DNA of 16,976 nt, from NCBI GenBank assembly GCA_017509065.1, contig JAFWQM010000044.1, positions 1-16,976 of the forward strand, given 5' to 3'. The first letter of the stretch is position 1. Every line of letters starts with the position of its first letter. The notes under the pieces are model-generated. The model was not told where the DNA came from. It made no database searches and was given only the letters and a program-made list of their open reading frames with translations. This DNA is from Clostridia bacterium (lineage in GTDB: Bacteria > Bacillota_A > Clostridia > Christensenellales > Aristaeellaceae). Shown in pieces: positions 1-7,468 of the stretch. A program made the position numbers and the translations under genes.

Positions 1-1
1 G

Positions 2-241
2 CAGAACACCATGACGCGGCTGAAGCTGACAGGCATCATACTGAAGCAGCGCGGCAGCCTGGCCATCGCCGCCGACCGCATCGAGTGCGACCTTTACGAC
101 TGGCTTGCAAAGAAGCGCGATTCCCGTTACCATTACCTCGGCGATTACATGAACCAGTACAGTTGGGCCGAATATGTCCATGCCGAACTGGATGAGATCA
201 GCTACGCCATGGAGGATGCGGACACTGATTCCTTCCAATAG
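2..241 (+). CDS. Response regulator, C-terminal BTAD-like end (partial)
   Basis: This is the last 79 codons of a gene that begins left of the window; the frame is open to the first base, so the ATG at 11 is internal and not the true start. The visible part resembles the end of the bacterial transcriptional activation domain found in AfsR/SARP-type regulators and in response regulators that carry this domain. Typical marks are the basic 'RLKLTGIILKQRG' stretch, the 'ECDLYDWL' segment and, near the end, 'GDYMNQYSWAEY' followed by a short acidic helix. In such proteins an N-terminal receiver is phosphorylated by a sensor kinase and the C-terminal region binds DNA. It reads in the same direction as the transporter operon that follows and could control it, but that is only inferred from position. 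The DNA-binding and receiver parts are outside the window. Confidence 0.7.
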   Translation, partial: QNTMTRLKLTGIILKQRGSLAIAADRIECDLYDWLAKKRDSRYHYLGDYMNQYSWAEYVHAELDEISYAMEDADTDSFQ

Positions 242-500
242 ATTATGGGGCGTACCGGTGTACGACGGCTTGAGTACTTGATAATGCCCGCTCCTTTGGT
301 GGCGAGAAGAAAAATCGCCTTACATTGCGACCACACTCTTTATCGCCGTGAAGCGGCGAAGGTCGGCATCTCACACGCGCTTCACGCGGCCCTGGAGGGA
401 AAGTGTCTCCCCCGCCTGCGTCGAACACAGCGCACCGGGAAAAGAAAGGTCTTTAGCGATTGTCACAAGTTAAAATTGAATGGTTGAGTTTGTGAAAGTA
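242..500. other. Intergenic region, no gene supported
   Basis: About 260 bases between the regulator and the transporter promoter. Open frames of 60-80 codons run on both strands but lack a ribosome binding site at their starts and give arginine-rich, low-quality protein. Small inverted repeats are visible, for example CGCCG/CGGCG at about 344-358, but none is followed by a T-run that would make a clear terminator. No known riboswitch was recognised. It may be a decayed or dispersed non-coding repeat. Confidence 0.4.
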
Positions 501-529
501 TTGACAAAACAGTTTTAAATTTGTATAAT
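501..529 (+). promoter_or_regulatory. Sigma-A promoter of the ABC importer operon
   Basis: A perfect -35 box TTGACA (501-506) and a perfect -10 box TATAAT (524-529) are separated by 17 bases. The spacer is AT-rich. Transcription would begin near 536, giving a leader of about 36 bases before the binding-protein start. The AAGGAGG ribosome binding site at 556-562 lies 9 bases before ATG 572. No operator is obvious. Confidence 0.85.
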
Positions 530-571
530 TGTATCAACAATTTTACCATATTCAAAAGGAGGCATATTTCA

Positions 572-1567
572 ATGAAAAAAATCATTTCTCTGTTGCTGGC
601 CCTGATGATGGTGTTGTCCGTGTGCGCCATGGCAACCGCAGAAGCGCCTAAGGGTAAGGTCATGCTGTATTCCTCCATGCAGGAAGCCCAGTTGCAAGCC
701 ATCGAGCAGGCCTTTGAGGCGAAATATCCCGGCGTGGATATGGAATACTACTATGCTGGCGGCGGCAAGCTGGTCACCAAGATGACCACCGAGGCCCAGG
801 ACGGCGGCCAGATCGCCAGCGACCTGGTGTGGCTGGGCGACCCCTCCGACTATGAAGTGTTCAAGGCCAACGGCTGGCTGACCCCCTATGTGTCCCCCGA
901 AACCGAGCACATCGCCAAGGAATATATGGATCCTGACGGATACTACACCGCCGGCCGTCTGGTGACCATGGGCATTGCATGGTTTATCGGCGTGGATGAA
1001 GCGGACGCGCCTAAGACCTGGAACGATCTGCTCGATCCCAAGTGGCAGGGCCAGATCATCATGACCGACCCCGCCCAGGCTTCCACCACCAAGTACTGGA
1101 TGGCCGCCATGATGCAGAGTGAAAAGTACGGCCCCGCTTACTTTGAAAAGCTGCGGGACAATGGTGTCGAGCTGGAGAGCGGCACCACCGCTACCCATAA
1201 CCGCGTGGCTGATGCCTCGTATCAGGTAGGTATCTGTCTGGACTACGTGTCCGCCAACCTGATTGCCGAGGGCTCCCCCATGGCGTTCCACTACACCACC
1301 GAGGACGTTATCACCATGACCAGCCCCGTGGCTATCATTAAAGGCTGCGCCAATGAAGAAAACGCCAAGCTGCTCATGGATTTCATCCTCTCCAAGGAAG
1401 GCCAGGAAGTGCTGGTGGCCAACAATCTGGTGTCCGTGCGCGACGACGTGGAAATGAAGGTGGACACCTCCGCCATCGCCGCCATCAACATGGAAGTGGA
1501 TTACACCGAACTGGGCGAGAACCTGCAGAACTACCTGAACGAATTCAACAAGATCTTCGGCAAATAA
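572..1567 (+). CDS. ABC transporter substrate-binding protein, AfuA/FbpA-like
   Basis: 331-residue secreted binding protein of the COG1840 (AfuA/FbpA, cluster D) type, which captures a small ligand outside the membrane and hands it to the permease encoded downstream. The start at 572 is chosen because AAGGAGG lies just upstream and the product opens with a clean signal peptide: MKK, a hydrophobic core to about residue 20, then an AMATA/EA signal peptidase I site. The Cys at 18 (LSVC) is a poor lipobox, so lipid anchoring is doubtful. The mature part opens with 'KVMLYSSMQEAQLQAIEQAFEA', the usual first strand and helix. Ferric-binding relatives use an N-terminal His and a paired Tyr-Tyr; here the first region reads SSMQE and the later region LDYVSAN with a single Tyr. 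Iron is therefore not proven; phosphonates such as 2-aminoethylphosphonate, or another anion, are alternatives. Confidence 0.85.
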   Translation: MKKIISLLLALMMVLSVCAMATAEAPKGKVMLYSSMQEAQLQAIEQAFEAKYPGVDMEYYYAGGGKLVTKMTTEAQDGGQIASDLVWLGDPSDYEVFKANGWLTPYVSPETEHIAKEYMDPDGYYTAGRLVTMGIAWFIGVDEADAPKTWNDLLDPKWQGQIIMTDPAQASTTKYWMAAMMQSEKYGPAYFEKLRDNGVELESGTTATHNRVADASYQVGICLDYVSANLIAEGSPMAFHYTTEDVITMTSPVAIIKGCANEENAKLLMDFILSKEGQEVLVANNLVSVRDDVEMKVDTSAIAAINMEVDYTELGENLQNYLNEFNKIFGK

Positions 1568-1582
1568 GCCTTGACCCAAGCG

Positions 1583-1621
1583 GCGGGCATGCCCGTTTTA
1601 AAACGGACATGCCCGCTTTTT
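1583..1621 (+). terminator. Terminator-like hairpin between binding protein and ATPase 1
   Basis: A 17-bp arm pair (GCGGGCATGCCCGTTTT against AAAACGGACATGCCCGC) with one mismatch spans 1583-1616 and is followed by five Ts at 1617-1621. The next gene starts only 38 bases later and no separate promoter is evident. The hairpin probably works as a partial terminator or as a 3'-end stabiliser that keeps the binding protein more abundant than the membrane parts. Confidence 0.8.
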
Positions 1622-1658
1622 CAACATGATGAAAAGATCACCGTAAGGAGAATGATCT

Positions 1659-2744
1659 ATGGCCAATGTGAAATTTGACGACATCACCTTCCGCTATGGG
1701 ACGAACACGGTACTGGAGCATTTTTCGCTGGAAGTGGAAAGCGGAAAGATCGTGACTTTGGTTGGGCCCAGTGGCTGCGGGAAAACCACGCTGGTGCGCG
1801 CGCTGCTGGGACTCATCAAGCCGGAAACGGGCTCTATCACCGTGGGAGACCGGGTGCTGTTTGACGCGAAAAAGCGCGTAAACGTGCCCGCCGAAAAGCG
1901 GAACATCGGCATCGTGTTCCAGGACTACGCCGTGTGGCCCCATATGACGGTGCTGGAAAACGTGAGCTATCCGCTGAAAAAGCAGCGCAGGCCCAAGGAA
2001 GAAATCAGGCAGCGGGCCATGCGCGCCCTGGAGCAGGTGCATATGACGGAGTACGCTAACCACCTGCCCAACCAGCTTTCCGGCGGGCAGCAGCAGCGCG
2101 TAGCCATCGCCCGCGCCTTGGTGGTGGACAGCGACGTGCTGGTGATGGACGAGCCCATCACCAACCTGGATGCCAAGCTGCGGGAAGAAATGCTGCTGGA
2201 GATTCGCATGATCCAGAACCGCCTGGGGGCGACGATCCTCTATATCACCCACGACCAGCAGTCCGCATTGCAGCTGTGCGACAAAATGGCCATCATGCAG
2301 CAGGACGGTACCTTATGCCAGTACGGCACGGACGAGGAAATCATCCTGCACCCCGCCAACCGCTTCACCTTTGAGTTCATCGGCGTGTCCAATTTCCTCC
2401 CCCTGGAAAAGGACGGGGCGGGCCTTTCGCTCAACTGCGGCGATAAAATCCCCTATCCGGGGGAGGTGCCGCAGGATGCGGCCAACGGTGGCTGGGAGCT
2501 GGGTGTGCGTCCCAACGATATCGTGTTCGACCCCGCTTCGCCTTTGAAAGCGAAGGTGGATTCCCGCGTCTTCCTGGGCAGCGAGTACAACTATTTCCTG
2601 TCGCTTGGAGAAAAGAAGATTCGTGTGCAGCAGAGTATGCTGGACGCCCGCACCAAGGGTGTGGCCGATGAAGGCGCCACCGTGGGCATCCGGTTCCTGA
2701 ACACCCGCTTCTATCCCGCCAAGAAAGGAGCTGAAACGGCATGA
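1659..2744 (+). CDS. ABC transporter ATP-binding protein 1 (Fe3+/spermidine-type)
   Basis: 361-residue nucleotide-binding subunit that would power the importer by ATP hydrolysis on the cytoplasmic face. All motifs are present: Walker [10 protein letters not shown] at about 36-44, Q-loop Gln 88 within '[11 protein letters not shown]', signature LSGGQQQR at about 140-147, Walker B VLVMDEP ending near 166, D-loop, and the switch His 198 in 'THD'. Residues from about 240 on form the TOBE-like C-terminal domain typical of the FbpC/PotA/MalK group, and the total length fits that group. A TAAGGAG ribosome binding site lies 9 bases before ATG 1659. The last four bases overlap the permease start (ATGA), indicating translational coupling. 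The 'AVWPHM' segment after the Q-loop matches the ferric/phosphonate-type family. The substrate is not fixed by this subunit. Confidence 0.93.
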   Translation: MANVKFDDITFRYGTNTVLEHFSLEVESGKIVTLVGPSGCGKTTLVRALLGLIKPETGSITVGDRVLFDAKKRVNVPAEKRNIGIVFQDYAVWPHMTVLENVSYPLKKQRRPKEEIRQRAMRALEQVHMTEYANHLPNQLSGGQQQRVAIARALVVDSDVLVMDEPITNLDAKLREEMLLEIRMIQNRLGATILYITHDQQSALQLCDKMAIMQQDGTLCQYGTDEEIILHPANRFTFEFIGVSNFLPLEKDGAGLSLNCGDKIPYPGEVPQDAANGGWELGVRPNDIVFDPASPLKAKVDSRVFLGSEYNYFLSLGEKKIRVQQSMLDARTKGVADEGATVGIRFLNTRFYPAKKGAETA

Positions 2745-4465
2745 AGAAATTTGGCGGCGTCAGTGCTGAATTGGCGGCTGTGGACGGACGCAAACGCCTG
2801 AACATGGACAAAGTGATGACGGTGGTATGCTTCTTGCTGCTGCTGATCATCGTGGTCATTCCCATTTTCATGATCATTTACAACGCGTTCTTCTTCCAGG
2901 GCAAGCTGGAAATCAACATGTTCGTGGAGCAGCTCACCGAACCCAACAACCTGAGCGCCATGTGGAACACGCTGAAAATCGCCGTGTTCACTACGATCCT
3001 TGGCACCATCATGGGCGTGTTTTACGCCTGGCTGCTGGGCCGAAGCGACATTCCCGCGAAGGGCCTGATGCGCGCCCTGTTCAACATACCCTACATGTTC
3101 CCGCCCTTCCTGGGGGCCATGGCTTGGGATATGATGTTCAACGGCCGCTCCGGCTATATCAACAAATGGCTGCGAGACCTGTTCCACCTGAGCGTGATGC
3201 CCATCAACATCAACTCCGTGGCGGGCATTGTGTTCGTGGAGGTCAGCTATTACTTCCCCTTCGTGTTCATGCAGGTGGTGTCCGCGCTGGAGCGCATGGA
3301 CCCGACCCTGGAGGAATCCGCCCGTATCGCCGGGGCGCGGCAGCGGCAGGTCATCTGGAAGATCACCCTGCCCCTGGTGAAGCCCGCCATCTCCGCCGGC
3401 GCGCTGCTGATCCTCACCACGTCCCTGGCCCACTTCGGCGTGCCCGCCATCCTGGGCTACGCCAAGCGCATCTACACCCTGCCCACCCGCATTTATGAAG
3501 TCATCTACAACTCCGGCGGCTCCTTCGACGGCATCCGCCAGGGCGCGGCAATTTCCGTGATGCTGGTGGTGGTTGTGGCAGCGGCCCTGATTTTGCAGAA
3601 CCGTATCCTGGCCGCCGGAAGCTATGACATCATCAAGGGCAAGTCCATGCGGCCTACGCTGATCAAGCTGCGCGGCGCGAAAATCCCCCTGTTCCTGCTG
3701 GCGACCCTGACGCTGGTGATGATCGTGATCGTACCCCTGGTGATGATCGTGCTCATCTCCTTCCTGAAAGCCTATGGCCTGCCCCTGGAATGGAAAAACT
3801 TTACCTTCGCTCAGTACCAGAAGGTGTTCGCCGCCAACGGTACCATCGCCTCCATCCGCAACTCCCTGTTCGTATCCATCACGGCGGGCATCATCTGTAT
3901 GTTCCTGGGCACGCTGGTAGCCTACGTGGTGCAGAAGATTCGGCCCAAGGGCAAGGGTGTGCTGGAAGTCATCTCCATGCTGCCTTACGCCATCCCCGGC
4001 ACAGTGCTGTCCATCGGCGTGATCCTGGCCTGGAGCGGGCGCATCGCGGGCATCAACCTGTACAACACCATCTGGATTATATTGGTTGCCTACCTGGCCC
4101 GCTACCTGAGCTTCAGCATGAAGACCTCTTCCGCTGCGCTTTTGCAGGTACACTCCTCACTGGAGGAAGCGGCCCGTGTCTGCGGCGCGAGCCACACGGA
4201 AAGCCTGGCGGACGTAACCCTGCCGCTGATCCGGCCCGCCATGGTGAGCGGCTTCTTCCTCATCTTCCTCCCCGCCATGCGCGAGGTGACCACGTCCATC
4301 CTGCTGTACGGCCCCTATACCCGCACCCTGGGCGTGCAAATTTACTCCCTGCGTGACGCGGGTATGATCCCACAGGCCGCAGCGCTAGCGACGGTGGCCA
4401 TCGGCATCATCATTGTACTGAACACCATCGTGACCAAACTGACCAAGGACAGGAAGGGGGTGTGA
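2741..4465 (+). CDS. ABC transporter permease, fused double-domain (FbpB/ThiP-like)
   Basis: 574-residue integral membrane protein carrying two type-I importer permease domains in one chain, as in FbpB and ThiP. After a short cytoplasmic N-terminus the first helix begins near residue 27 ('VMTVVCFLLLLIIVVIPIF'); a second set of helices starts near 315 ('LFLLATLTLVMIVIVPLVM'). Each half has its own EAA loop that docks an ATPase: 'LEESARIAGARQRQVIWKI' near 189 and 'LEEAARVCGASHTESLADV' near 475, both with the conserved Gly of the motif. The ATGA overlap with ATPase 1 and the 3-base gap to ATPase 2 place it in the middle of one transcription unit. Because both membrane halves are in this chain, the complete transporter needs two ATPase subunits, which the two flanking genes could supply as a heterodimer. 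Substrate unknown. Confidence 0.92.
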   Translation: MKKFGGVSAELAAVDGRKRLNMDKVMTVVCFLLLLIIVVIPIFMIIYNAFFFQGKLEINMFVEQLTEPNNLSAMWNTLKIAVFTTILGTIMGVFYAWLLGRSDIPAKGLMRALFNIPYMFPPFLGAMAWDMMFNGRSGYINKWLRDLFHLSVMPININSVAGIVFVEVSYYFPFVFMQVVSALERMDPTLEESARIAGARQRQVIWKITLPLVKPAISAGALLILTTSLAHFGVPAILGYAKRIYTLPTRIYEVIYNSGGSFDGIRQGAAISVMLVVVVAAALILQNRILAAGSYDIIKGKSMRPTLIKLRGAKIPLFLLATLTLVMIVIVPLVMIVLISFLKAYGLPLEWKNFTFAQYQKVFAANGTIASIRNSLFVSITAGIICMFLGTLVAYVVQKIRPKGKGVLEVISMLPYAIPGTVLSIGVILAWSGRIAGINLYNTIWIILVAYLARYLSFSMKTSSAALLQVHSSLEEAARVCGASHTESLADVTLPLIRPAMVSGFFLIFLPAMREVTTSILLYGPYTRTLGVQIYSLRDAGMIPQAAALATVAIGIIIVLNTIVTKLTKDRKGV

Positions 4466-4468
4466 TCC

Positions 4469-5581
4469 GTGGCAGACCAGATCGTATTGAATCATGTCAC
4501 CAAACGGTTTACCACCAAAACCCTGGGCGATATCGTTGCGGTGGACGACTTTAATCTCAGTGTCCACGAGGGCGAGTGCTTCTCCTTCCTGGGCCCCTCC
4601 GGCTGCGGTAAATCCACCACCCTGCGCATGATCGCTGGCTTTGAGGACCTGACCGAGGGCGAAATCGAGCTGTGCGGCAAGCTGGTGTCCAGCCGGAAAA
4701 AGAACCTGTACGTGCCGCCGGAGGAGCGGGGCCTGGGCATGGTGTTCCAGGCGTTCGCCGTGTGGCCCCACATGAACGTGTTTGAAAACGTGGCCTTCCC
4801 CCTGCGCATACAGAAGGTCAACAAGACGGACATTGTGAAGCGGGTGAACGAAGCCCTGCACCACACCAGTCTGACCGGCCTGGAAAAGGTGTTCCCCGGC
4901 GACCTGAGCGGCGGCCAACAGCAGCGCATTGCCCTGGCCCGCGCCATCGTGACCAATCCCAAGGTCATGCTCCTGGACGAGCCGCTATCCAACCTGGACC
5001 CCAAGCTGCGCGAGACCATGCGCTTTGAAATCAAAGCCCTGCAAAGGAAGTTCAACTTCACCATCATCTTCGTGACCCACGACCAGAGCGAGGCGATGGC
5101 CATATCCGACCGGATGATGGTGTGCGACATGGGCAAAATCATGCAGATAGACACCCCGGAAAACCTGTATAACAAGCCCTGCAACCGCTTCGTGCACAAC
5201 TTCCTGGGGGAAAGTACCTTCATCAATGTGGTCATCAAAGGCGGCAAAGCCTATCCCAAGGGCCACGAGGAACAGGCCCTGGACCTGACTGTGCCCGCTG
5301 ACGCCGCATCTGAAATGGTGGTGGCCACCCGGCCCAACGAAATCGCCCTCACCGGCCCCGGCGAAGGTGGTTTCGCCACCCACATCGAAAAGCGCATTTT
5401 CCTCACCGACCGCACCGAGTACCTGGTGCCCGTGGGCGATCAGCTGCTGAAAGTGCAAACGCCCCACCGCGTGGCCTTTGCCCAGGGCGAAGCCTGCGCC
5501 GTGCATCTGGTGGAGCCCATGTGGTATCCCGCCGATGACGCGGCCGCCGATAAGGAACGCGCCCGCCGTCAGCTGGTATAA
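4469..5581 (+). CDS. ABC transporter ATP-binding protein 2 (Fe3+/spermidine-type)
   Basis: 370-residue second nucleotide-binding subunit of the same importer. GTG start at 4469, three bases after the permease stop, preceded by a GGAAGGGGG ribosome binding site. Motifs: Walker A GPSGCGKST at about 42-50, Gln 94 in 'VFQAFAVWPHM', signature LSGGQQQR at about 146-153, Walker B VMLLDEP with Asp 170 and Glu 171, and switch His 204 in 'THD'. The C-terminal third is a TOBE-like regulatory region ending with 'VEPMWYP', the same type of ending as 'LNTRFYP' in ATPase 1. Both ATPases keep every catalytic residue but differ widely in sequence, so this is not a recent tandem duplication. The gene is the last of the operon and is followed by a strong terminator. 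Confidence 0.93.
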   Translation: MADQIVLNHVTKRFTTKTLGDIVAVDDFNLSVHEGECFSFLGPSGCGKSTTLRMIAGFEDLTEGEIELCGKLVSSRKKNLYVPPEERGLGMVFQAFAVWPHMNVFENVAFPLRIQKVNKTDIVKRVNEALHHTSLTGLEKVFPGDLSGGQQQRIALARAIVTNPKVMLLDEPLSNLDPKLRETMRFEIKALQRKFNFTIIFVTHDQSEAMAISDRMMVCDMGKIMQIDTPENLYNKPCNRFVHNFLGESTFINVVIKGGKAYPKGHEEQALDLTVPADAASEMVVATRPNEIALTGPGEGGFATHIEKRIFLTDRTEYLVPVGDQLLKVQTPHRVAFAQGEACAVHLVEPMWYPADDAAADKERARRQLV

Positions 5582-5603
5582 TCGCAAACTGAAAGACTCC
5601 CTA

Positions 5604-5634
5604 CCTCGTGGCGTCACCGCTGCGGGGTTTTTTT
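5604..5634 (+). terminator. Rho-independent terminator of the ABC importer operon
   Basis: Ten-base arms CCTCGTGGCG (5604-5613) and CGCTGCGGGG (5618-5627), with G-T pairs and a TCAC loop, are followed by seven Ts at 5628-5634. It sits 22 bases after the stop of ATPase 2. Confidence 0.85.
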
Positions 5635-5710
5635 CCGTACAAAATTTCGTAGCAAAAGAAAAACGATTTGGCTTTCATACCACAGCGCTGCTTTGAACGT
5701 TGAATCTAAT

Positions 5711-5735
5711 AAAAAAACGCTTCTTCAAGAGAAGC
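5711..5735 (-). terminator. Rho-independent terminator of the reverse-strand unit
   Basis: On the reverse strand GCTTCT/AGAAGC with a five-base loop is followed by G and seven Ts. It lies 36 bases downstream of the truncated sugar-importer ATPase and closes the membrane protein/TlpA unit. Confidence 0.75.
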
Positions 5736-5771
5736 ACTCCCGCAAAGGAATGATATCCTCCTCGTATACAT

Positions 5772-6146
5772 TTACTTCCCTGCTTCTTTGTTCATGCGGG
5801 CGTCGTCAATAAAAAGCCCTCGCTTTGGCTCACGTCCGATAAAGATATTCTGTGCGACCGTCAGGTGGCCGATCATGTTCAGCTCCTGATGCACGATCAC
5901 GATGCCTGCCTCCTGCGCTTCCCTGGGGCTTTTGAATTCCACCGGCCGCCCTTCAAAGGTGATCTCGCCGGAATCTTTGGCGCAGATGCCGGTGAGCACC
6001 TTCATCAGCGTGGATTTGCCCGCCCCGTTCTCGCCCATCAGGGCATGAACCTCTCCTCTTCTGACTTCAAAATCCACATGATCCAGCGCGTGAACGCCGG
6101 GAAAGGTTTTGTCAATTCCTTTCATCGTCAGCATGACGTCTTCCAT
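5772..6146 (-). pseudogene. Truncated sugar ABC importer ATPase (RbsA/MglA-like), N-terminal part only
   Basis: 124 residues matching the start of the roughly 500-residue double-ATPase subunits of ribose/galactose-type importers. It shows '[19 protein letters not shown]', Walker [10 protein letters not shown], '[12 protein letters not shown]' and a Q-loop '[23 protein letters not shown]', then stops after '[11 protein letters not shown]'. The signature motif, Walker B, switch His and the whole second ATPase domain are missing, so it cannot hydrolyse ATP alone. The second ATG (6146) is chosen because GGGAGG lies 6 bases before it; the ATG at 6152 touches that site directly. The stop is followed by an orphan AGGAGG-like sequence near 5757 with no gene, then a terminator, consistent with an internal deletion. 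No sugar-binding protein or permease lies nearby. A regulatory or dominant-negative role is possible but unsupported. Confidence 0.8.
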
Positions 6147-6170
6147 GAGCATCCTCCCATCTTTGTAGGC

Positions 6171-7433
6171 TCAGTCTTTCCAGATGCACAGTATCCACTC
6201 GGCATAAGCATCTCCAATTGTCAGCTCAAAGTCCGCATCAAAGCTGTATCCGTCCGGTATCTTGAGCAGTTGCACATGGTAGGCATCCGGCGCGCCGTCA
6301 AAGGAGACGATGCCGTTTTCATCCGCCTGCAGCAGAACACAGGTCGTATCGGTGCAGAATTTCACCGTTGCGCCCGGCACGGGCGCGCCATCCTGGTCGG
6401 TGATGTGCAGGATATAGGCTTGCGGCGCGGCTTCCCCTGCCGGGAGGCTGTTTGCGTATTCCCATGTAACCTGATACCCCCAGGACAAAAGGTCATTTTC
6501 CAATTCCTCGATATATTCATCCCCCGAAATCAGGTAAACGCCGTACAGGATCTTCCCTTCTTCGGAGCCACCGTCCACCAGGCAGATATAGTTATAATGC
6601 TTATCTGCATCCGCATCCGGCATTTTCACGTCGAAAAGAAAAGCGCTGCGCTGCGCATCCAGCAGGGAGGAAAGGGGATAAAAATTCATATAATAGTCGG
6701 CGCAGATCATGTTGGCCGGATCGTCGGACGCTGCGGCTTCCAGGCGCAAATGGGCCGTATCGTCATAAATGACATAGGTCATCTGCGGCTCGGGATCTCC
6801 TTCCGCCCAGAAAATCACCGGCTGGATATTCTCGTTTTCCACCTGGATGGACGTGACCGCCGATACGGGGAACGCGGCGGTGGCCGTATCCTTCGGGATT
6901 TCGATCAGCACGGCGCTTTCCGTGTAGCCGTCTCCCAGGAAGGCTTCCAGCACGCGCCTGACTTCGCCCGCGTCGAAGAAACTGCCCACGCGCAGGAACA
7001 CGGCGTTCCCGAACCGGTCCACGATCACCGTCGTAGGGACGCCCTGACGGCCAAGATACTGATACAGGGAAGCACCCTCATCCCGTCCCATGGGAAAAGA
7101 AATGCCGTGGCTTGCCCGGTACGCTTCGATCTTTTCCATCGTATCGTCGGCATCGTAGGACAGGGCGATGAAGGCCGCCTGATCCCCATACTGTTCATAG
7201 ACCTCGTTCAGGATCGGCATCTCCGCCTCGCAGGGCGGGCACCAGGTGGCCCATATGTTAATAAGCGCCGCCTCGTGATCCTTCAGCGCTTCGGATAGGG
7301 TGAACGTGTTCCCTTGCGTATCTGTCACCGTGAAATCCGGGAAAGGCTGCCCCAGGATTTTGGCATCCTCGGCTGACGCGGAAACAAGGCACACCGTCAG
7401 CAGCAGCGCCAGCGCGATCAGGGCTTTTTTCAT
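6171..7433 (-). CDS. Secreted TlpA-like thioredoxin-fold protein with extra C-terminal domains
   Basis: 420-residue exported protein. Start ATG 7433 follows AGGAGG by 8 bases and opens a signal peptide (MKKALIALALLLTVCLVSASA/ED, signal peptidase I type). Residues about 25-165 are a TlpA/ResA-like redoxin: the 'PDFTVTDTQGNTFTL' entry, 'LINIWATWCPPCEAEMP' with the redox pair Cys 65/Cys 68, and the cis-Pro loop 'GVPTTVIVD' with Pro 133. This type reduces or shuffles disulfides on exported proteins or serves cytochrome maturation. About 170-340 is an unrecognised region rich in acidic and aromatic residues. From about 348 a small beta domain ('ILHITDQDGAPVPGATVKFC...') looks like a Cna-B/carboxypeptidase-regulatory fold and holds two more Cys. 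It lies 35 bases after the membrane protein and is likely co-transcribed with it. Confidence 0.85.
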   Translation of the reverse strand: MKKALIALALLLTVCLVSASAEDAKILGQPFPDFTVTDTQGNTFTLSEALKDHEAALINIWATWCPPCEAEMPILNEVYEQYGDQAAFIALSYDADDTMEKIEAYRASHGISFPMGRDEGASLYQYLGRQGVPTTVIVDRFGNAVFLRVGSFFDAGEVRRVLEAFLGDGYTESAVLIEIPKDTATAAFPVSAVTSIQVENENIQPVIFWAEGDPEPQMTYVIYDDTAHLRLEAAASDDPANMICADYYMNFYPLSSLLDAQRSAFLFDVKMPDADADKHYNYICLVDGGSEEGKILYGVYLISGDEYIEELENDLLSWGYQVTWEYANSLPAGEAAPQAYILHITDQDGAPVPGATVKFCTDTTCVLLQADENGIVSFDGAPDAYHVQLLKIPDGYSFDADFELTIGDAYAEWILCIWKD

Positions 7434-7468
7434 TGGAAAACGCCTCCTTTTCATGATGGGCCGAAAAA

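Noticed and set aside
569..1579. 336-codon open frame antisense to the binding protein
   Set aside because: Gly/His/Val-rich product typical of reading the opposite strand of a GC-rich gene; no ribosome binding site; the forward gene has promoter, ribosome binding site and signal peptide.
2711..4153. 480-codon open frame antisense to the permease
   Set aside because: His/Gln/Asp/Gly-rich low-complexity product with no fold; the forward frame has clear helices and two EAA loops.
5865..7298. 477-codon forward frame opposite the truncated ATPase and TlpA-like gene
   Set aside because: Antisense shadow; the reverse strand encodes recognisable Walker A and CPPC motifs with signal peptide.
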